This document shows positions 7,561 to 9,772 of a DNA stretch of 9,772 nucleotides, one piece after another. This stretch comes from Armatimonadota bacterium (GTDB lineage Bacteria; Armatimonadota; SYMT01). The position numbers and the translations under genes were made by a program. Where the stretch lies: positions 1-9,772 of the forward strand of contig JAJFMS010000051.1 in assembly GCA_020696885.1 (NCBI GenBank), given 5' to 3'. Each line of letters starts with the position of its first letter. Position 1 is the stretch's first letter. The notes under the pieces were generated by a model. It saw nothing but the letters and a program-made list of their open reading frames with translations. It ran no database searches and had not been told where the DNA came from.

Positions 7561-7643
7561 GTGTGTGGGAGTGTGGGGGTATGGGAGTGGGCGGCGGCGC
7601 AAAGCGCCGCATCTGGAGCCCCCAAACACCCATACCCCTACAT
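7561..7643 (+). repeat. G-rich/C-rich inverted repeat after the RND gene; possible operon terminator and G-quadruplex
   Basis: Starting 7 bp after the RND stop codon, the left arm is built from about 8-bp G-rich units (TGTGGGAG, TGTGGGGG, TATGGGAG). The right arm carries C-rich inverted copies. GGGGTATGGG (7576-7585) pairs perfectly with CCCATACCCC (7629-7638), and the stem extends outward to TGTG/TACA with one G-T pair. Inside is a perfect 7-bp hairpin, GCGGCGC-AAA-GCGCCGC (7594-7610). The left arm also fits a four-tract G-quadruplex pattern (G runs at 7567-7569, 7575-7579, 7583-7585, 7589-7591). There is no T run, so it is not a classical intrinsic terminator. Its position makes a role at the operon's 3' end plausible. 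Confidence 0.7.
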
Positions 7644-7737
7644 CCTCCCCTGACCTCCTACGCGTCCATCATCCGAAAGAACGGTTAGTGTTTGGACAAG
7701 CCTGGGTAGACGTGAATAGGGACACTCCCCTCCACCT

Positions 7738-7764
7738 ACCGGCGCCGCCACCTGTGCCGCCGGT
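7738..7764 (+). other. Small hairpin upstream of the STAS gene
   Basis: ACCGGCG (7738-7744) and CGCCGGT (7758-7764) form a 7-bp stem with a 13-nt loop, 54 bp before the GTG start of the STAS gene. No T run follows. It may be a leader structure or chance pairing in GC-rich DNA. The rest of the 7644-7806 stretch shows no convincing promoter: TTGGAC at 7692 with AATAGG at 7715 is a poor match. Confidence 0.3.
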
Positions 7765-7806
7765 CTCCCCAACCAAGTGTGGACCAATTTGTTAGTAACC
7801 CCCAGC

Positions 7807-7811
7807 AGGAG
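7807..7811 (+). promoter_or_regulatory. Ribosome binding site that decides the STAS start
   Basis: AGGAG lies 6 nt before the GTG at 7818. The upstream in-frame GTG at 7779 has no comparable site, so translation most likely begins at 7818. Confidence 0.75.
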
Positions 7812-7817
7812 ACCCAA

Positions 7818-8168
7818 GTGAGCATCCGGGTAGAAACGCATTTCCCTCAGGAGTCGGTGGCTGTCATTGTCCCCACCGGTGACCTCGACGTGCAGACGGC
7901 CCCTCGCTTGCGCGAGGCTGTCCGAGATGCGATCGATCAGGGCGCCGTACGGCTGGTCGTCGACCTGCGGGCCGTGGACCACGTGGATAGCACCGCGTTG
8001 GGAGTGCTCATCAGCACGATGCGGCGCGCCACGGACCGCGGGGGTGGGCTGAAGATCGTTACGGACAACGTGCGCATCCGGAGGATCTTCGAGCTGACCG
8101 GCCTCACGCGGGTATTCGAGCTGTGCGGGACCGAGGAAGAGGCGCTCGCCGGCAGCGGCGCGGCCTAA
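7818..8168 (+). CDS. STAS-domain anti-sigma-factor antagonist (SpoIIAA/RsbV type)
   Basis: With the GTG start at 7818 the protein has 116 residues, close to SpoIIAA (117) and RsbV (109). It is a single STAS domain: an N-terminal strand and VAVIVPTGDLDVQTAPRL (14-31), the strand VRLVVDLRAVDHVDSTALG (44-62), and C-terminal strands and helix (GLKIVTDNVRIRRIFELTG). The phosphorylatable serine of the family is conserved as S58 in the DST motif. Such proteins bind and neutralise an anti-sigma kinase when unphosphorylated, freeing a sigma factor, and are switched off by phosphorylation and reset by a PP2C phosphatase. No kinase, phosphatase or sigma gene is in this window, so its partners must be encoded elsewhere. 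A longer 129-residue form from GTG 7779 is possible but lacks a good ribosome site. The gene stands alone between two structured intergenic regions. Confidence 0.9.
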   Translation: MSIRVETHFPQESVAVIVPTGDLDVQTAPRLREAVRDAIDQGAVRLVVDLRAVDHVDSTALGVLISTMRRATDRGGGLKIVTDNVRIRRIFELTGLTRVFELCGTEEEALAGSGAA

Positions 8169-8273
8169 AGGTGGGTTGATAGGTCTCCAAAAAAAACCTA
8201 AGTATTTGCCCGAACCGTCTTTCTGGAGTGGCGTCTGGGGGGATGATTGAGCTGTTTAGCTCGATTAGGGTAA

Positions 8274-8303
8274 TTGACTCGACTACGGTCTCCACTCCAT
8301 AAA
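8274..8303 (+). promoter_or_regulatory. Candidate sigma-70-like promoter of the peptidase gene
   Basis: TTGACT (8274-8279) matches five of six bases of the -35 consensus. After an 18-bp spacer, CATAAA (8298-8303) matches four of six bases of the -10. Transcription would begin near 8310, giving a leader of about 40 nt before the ATG at 8349. The -10 lies in the arm and loop of the terminator-like hairpin, so promoter and attenuator readings conflict in part. Confidence 0.4.
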
Positions 8304-8324
8304 CTGGGGTGGGGGCCCTTTTTT
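8287..8324 (+). terminator. Intrinsic terminator-like hairpin just before the peptidase ribosome binding site
   Basis: GGTCTCCACTCC (8287-8298) and GGGGTGGGGGCC (8306-8317) pair over 12 bp with three G-T pairs and a 7-nt loop (ATAAACT). C and six T's follow directly (8318-8324). This is the standard form of a rho-independent terminator. It ends only 10 nt before the GAGGAG of the next gene. It either ends the STAS transcript or works as an attenuator for the peptidase gene. Confidence 0.65.
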
Positions 8325-8334
8325 CGTGTCCCCC

Positions 8335-8340
8335 GAGGAG
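8335..8340 (+). promoter_or_regulatory. Ribosome binding site that decides the peptidase start
   Basis: GAGGAG lies 8 nt before the ATG at 8349, which selects that start over TTG 8274 or GTG 8340. CCCCC (8330-8334) just upstream could pair with GGGGG (8311-8315) and affect access to the site. Confidence 0.8.
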
Positions 8341-8348
8341 TGACGGAA

Positions 8349-9635
8349 ATGGAACGGCGGCGTGGCTTCGGGCAGGTGCTTCGGTCGCTGGGGTGGCGCG
8401 GGGCGGCGGCCCTCCACCTCTCCCTGTGCGGCATGATGCTCGCCACCCTGGCGAGTGCGCAGCCGCCACCGCTGCCGATTTTGATCAACAAGAGCTTCGA
8501 AGGCGCCTCCCTGGGCCGGGTGGAGAAGCTGGGGGAGAACGAGCTGCGGCTGCACGTGGAGGGCCAGTACGACGAGCGCGGGCATAACCGCCAGGCCTCG
8601 TGGTACTACTTCCGGCTGGACCGCGTGCGCGGGCGTGACCTCACCCTGACGCTCACCGACTTCGAAGGCGAGTACAACGACAGGCCGGGCGCCGTGCCGA
8701 TGAATGCGGACACCATCCCGGTCTTCAGCCCCGACGGACGCACCTGGCGCCACTTTCCCGCGATGGAGTGGAACGCGGAGAGGAAGGAGGCGACGCTGCG
8801 CGTCCGCCCGGAGTCCGACTCCCTCTGGATCGCGCACATCCCGCCATACACGCCGCGTGACCTCGCGCGGCTGCTGGACGTTATAGACCAGTCACCCCAC
8901 GCACGCGTGGAGGTGATCGGGAAGACGGTGCAGGCCCGGGAACTGCACCTGGTGACGGTGACCGACGCCGACGTTCCGGATACGGCAAAGCGAGTGGTGT
9001 GGCTCCAGGCGCGACAGCACGCCTGGGAGGCCGGCACCTCGCACGTGATGGAGGGCGCCCTGCGCTTCATCACCTCCGAAGAGCCCGCGGCCCAGGCGCT
9101 GCGGCGGAAGACGGTGTTCAAGTTCGTGCCGATGGGAGACCCGGACGGGTGCGCCACCGGGAAGGTCCGCTTCAACGGGCACGGATTCGACGTGAACCGG
9201 CACTGGAACGAGGTGGATCTCCGGCGAAAGGAGCACCTGGCCCGGATGCCGGAGATCTGGTACGTGAAGAAGGCGCTCTACGCGCAGGTGGATTCCGGGA
9301 AGCCGATCGACCTCATGGTAAACCTGCACAACACGGAGACCGCGGAGTACGTGGACACGCTGGCGGACGATCCGTCCTCGCGGGCCCTGGTGGAGCGATT
9401 CTCCCAGGGGCTGGTGGCGCGGTCCACATTCCATCCGAGCCGCCCGCCGACCTTCACGCAGGGAGACGGGAGCACGAACTCGGTCTACCGGGAGAAGAAG
9501 ATCCCGGCGCTCCTGATGGAGCTGCGGATCGGCACGAACGAGAAGCTCGGCCGCCGTCCCACGGTGGAAGACCGGCTGAAGTTCGGCGCGGCGCTGGTTC
9601 AGGAGATGGGGCGCGCGGTGGAGGGTCCCGGTTAG
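8349..9635 (+). CDS. Exported M14 zinc carboxypeptidase, cytosolic-carboxypeptidase (CCP, M14D) type
   Basis: From ATG 8349 the protein has 428 residues. A basic n-region and hydrophobic core (MERRRGFGQVLRSLGWRG, then AAALHLSLCGMMLATLA) end in ASA-Q, with predicted cleavage after residue 37, so it is exported. Residues about 45-168 resemble the beta-rich N-terminal domain of CCP enzymes, with WYYFRLD (85-91) and IPPYTPRDL (164-172). The M14 catalytic domain follows. It has the zinc motif HAWE (H224, E227), the substrate-binding DVNR (281-284, R284), the third zinc ligand H327 in NLHNTE, and the catalytic glutamate E391 in LLMELRIG. All key residues are present, so it should be active and remove C-terminal residues from peptides. 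CCP relatives in eukaryotes remove glutamates from tubulin; the bacterial substrate is unknown. Starting at TTG 8274 would add 25 residues and spoil the signal peptide. No partner gene is evident nearby. Confidence 0.88.
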   Translation: MERRRGFGQVLRSLGWRGAAALHLSLCGMMLATLASAQPPPLPILINKSFEGASLGRVEKLGENELRLHVEGQYDERGHNRQASWYYFRLDRVRGRDLTLTLTDFEGEYNDRPGAVPMNADTIPVFSPDGRTWRHFPAMEWNAERKEATLRVRPESDSLWIAHIPPYTPRDLARLLDVIDQSPHARVEVIGKTVQARELHLVTVTDADVPDTAKRVVWLQARQHAWEAGTSHVMEGALRFITSEEPAAQALRRKTVFKFVPMGDPDGCATGKVRFNGHGFDVNRHWNEVDLRRKEHLARMPEIWYVKKALYAQVDSGKPIDLMVNLHNTETAEYVDTLADDPSSRALVERFSQGLVARSTFHPSRPPTFTQGDGSTNSVYREKKIPALLMELRIGTNEKLGRRPTVEDRLKFGAALVQEMGRAVEGPG

Positions 9636-9772
9636 ACACAGAGGGACACGGATTGGAACAGATGGGACACAGAATTTAGCCGCAGATGAACGCGGATGCA
9701 CGCAGATGGAATGACAGAGTTCTTAGCCGCCGATGGACGCGGATGGAACCGGGGAGCGATCGTACAAGCGCT
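9636..9772 (+). repeat. 10-bp-period degenerate repeats downstream of the peptidase
   Basis: No gene is visible here. Bases 9637-9674 contain units like GACACAGAGG / GACACGGATT / GGAACAGATG / GGACACAGAA. A second block starts with TTAGC at 9676, with units CGCAGATGAA, CGCGGATGCA and CGCAGATGGA (9681-9710). A third starts with TTAGCCGC at 9723, with CGCCGATGGA and CGCGGATGGA (9729-9748). The two TTAGCCGC copies are 47 bp apart. Such arrays are, from general knowledge, dispersed intergenic repeats in several environmental phyla. Their function is unknown. Confidence 0.75.

Larger units (their letters stand above)
8176..8348 (+). promoter_or_regulatory. Structured leader of the peptidase gene with alternative pairings
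   Basis: The segment between the STAS stop and the peptidase start has several pairings that compete. TGGAGTGG (8224-8231) is perfectly complementary to CCACTCCA (8292-8299). That second block is also the 5' arm of a terminator-like hairpin (8287-8317). CTCCA (8185-8189) could in turn occupy TGGAG (8224-8228). An independent hairpin, TGATTGAGCT-GTTT-AGCTCGATTA (8244-8267, two G-T pairs), sits between them. TTGATA (8176-8181) followed by eight A's (8189-8196) might be part of an upstream promoter, but no good -10 was found. I recognise no known riboswitch class. A competing reading is that this is simply the STAS terminator plus a promoter for the peptidase. Confidence 0.45.

Noticed and set aside
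7692..7720. Promoter TTGGAC-N17-AATAGG upstream of the STAS gene
   Set aside because: Only three of six bases match in each box, so it is not better than chance.
7475..7795. A plus-strand frame across the RND 3' end and the following gap
   Set aside because: It is out of frame with the RND gene, runs through the repeat element and has no family resemblance.
7779..7817. Extended N-terminus of the STAS protein from GTG 7779
   Set aside because: AGGAG at 7807-7811 is ideally placed for GTG 7818, and the shorter length matches the family.
8274..8348. Extended N-terminus of the peptidase from TTG 8274 or GTG 8340
   Set aside because: GAGGAG 8 nt before ATG 8349 and a well-formed signal peptide from that ATG favour the shorter form. 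The extension would run through the terminator-like hairpin.
8169..8348. A known riboswitch class (TPP, cobalamin, cyclic-di-GMP, fluoride, SAM)
   Set aside because: None of the conserved cores of these classes could be recognised in the leader.
1..9772. tRNA, rRNA, insertion sequence, phage attachment site or replication origin
   Set aside because: No matching structure, transposase, integrase or terminal repeat pattern was seen on either strand.

Overview
The window is high-GC DNA (by eye roughly two thirds G+C) from a diderm bacterium. It encodes a complete tripartite RND efflux pump, which needs an outer membrane, plus two proteins with Sec-type signal peptides. Several genes have good Shine-Dalgarno sequences, and GTG and TTG starts are used. 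The intergenic regions hold short-period degenerate repeats (8-bp and 10-bp units). I recall such repeats from large-genome environmental phyla such as Gemmatimonadota, Armatimonadota and Planctomycetota. The phylum cannot be fixed from this sequence alone.

Layout, all genes on the + strand. (1) Bases 2-172 are the C-terminal end of an unidentified membrane-anchored protein, closed by a strong hairpin terminator at 178-210. (2) Bases 289-7553 are an efflux operon: a MarR-family regulator, a TolC-like outer-membrane factor, an HlyD/AcrA-like periplasmic adaptor and an AcrB-like RND transporter. The first three genes are separated by 3 and 14 bp. The RND gene follows a 159-bp gap that holds an inverted array of 8-bp repeats. 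A similar G-rich/C-rich inverted array lies just after the RND gene. (3) Bases 7818-8168 encode a single-domain STAS anti-sigma-factor antagonist of the SpoIIAA/RsbV type. (4) Bases 8169-8348 form a structured leader with a terminator-like hairpin directly in front of the ribosome binding site of the next gene. (5) Bases 8349-9635 encode an exported M14 zinc carboxypeptidase of the cytosolic-carboxypeptidase (CCP) type. (6) Bases 9636-9772 hold only 10-bp-period repeats. No gene-free stretch exceeds 300 bases; the longest is 7554-7817.

How the genes work together: MarR probably represses its own operon from palindromes just upstream of its start codon. The pump would span inner membrane (RND), periplasm (adaptor) and outer membrane (TolC-like). 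Two parts depart from the AcrAB-TolC model. The adaptor has an exceptionally long proline-free coiled-coil hairpin (about 130 residues per arm). The RND protein has two extra hydrophobic segments where AcrB has only TM7. The STAS protein and the peptidase look like separate transcription units with no evident link to the pump.

I see no clear new defence, mobile or RNA system. The strongest leads are the unusual pump architecture, the leader before the peptidase gene, and the paired repeat elements flanking the RND gene.
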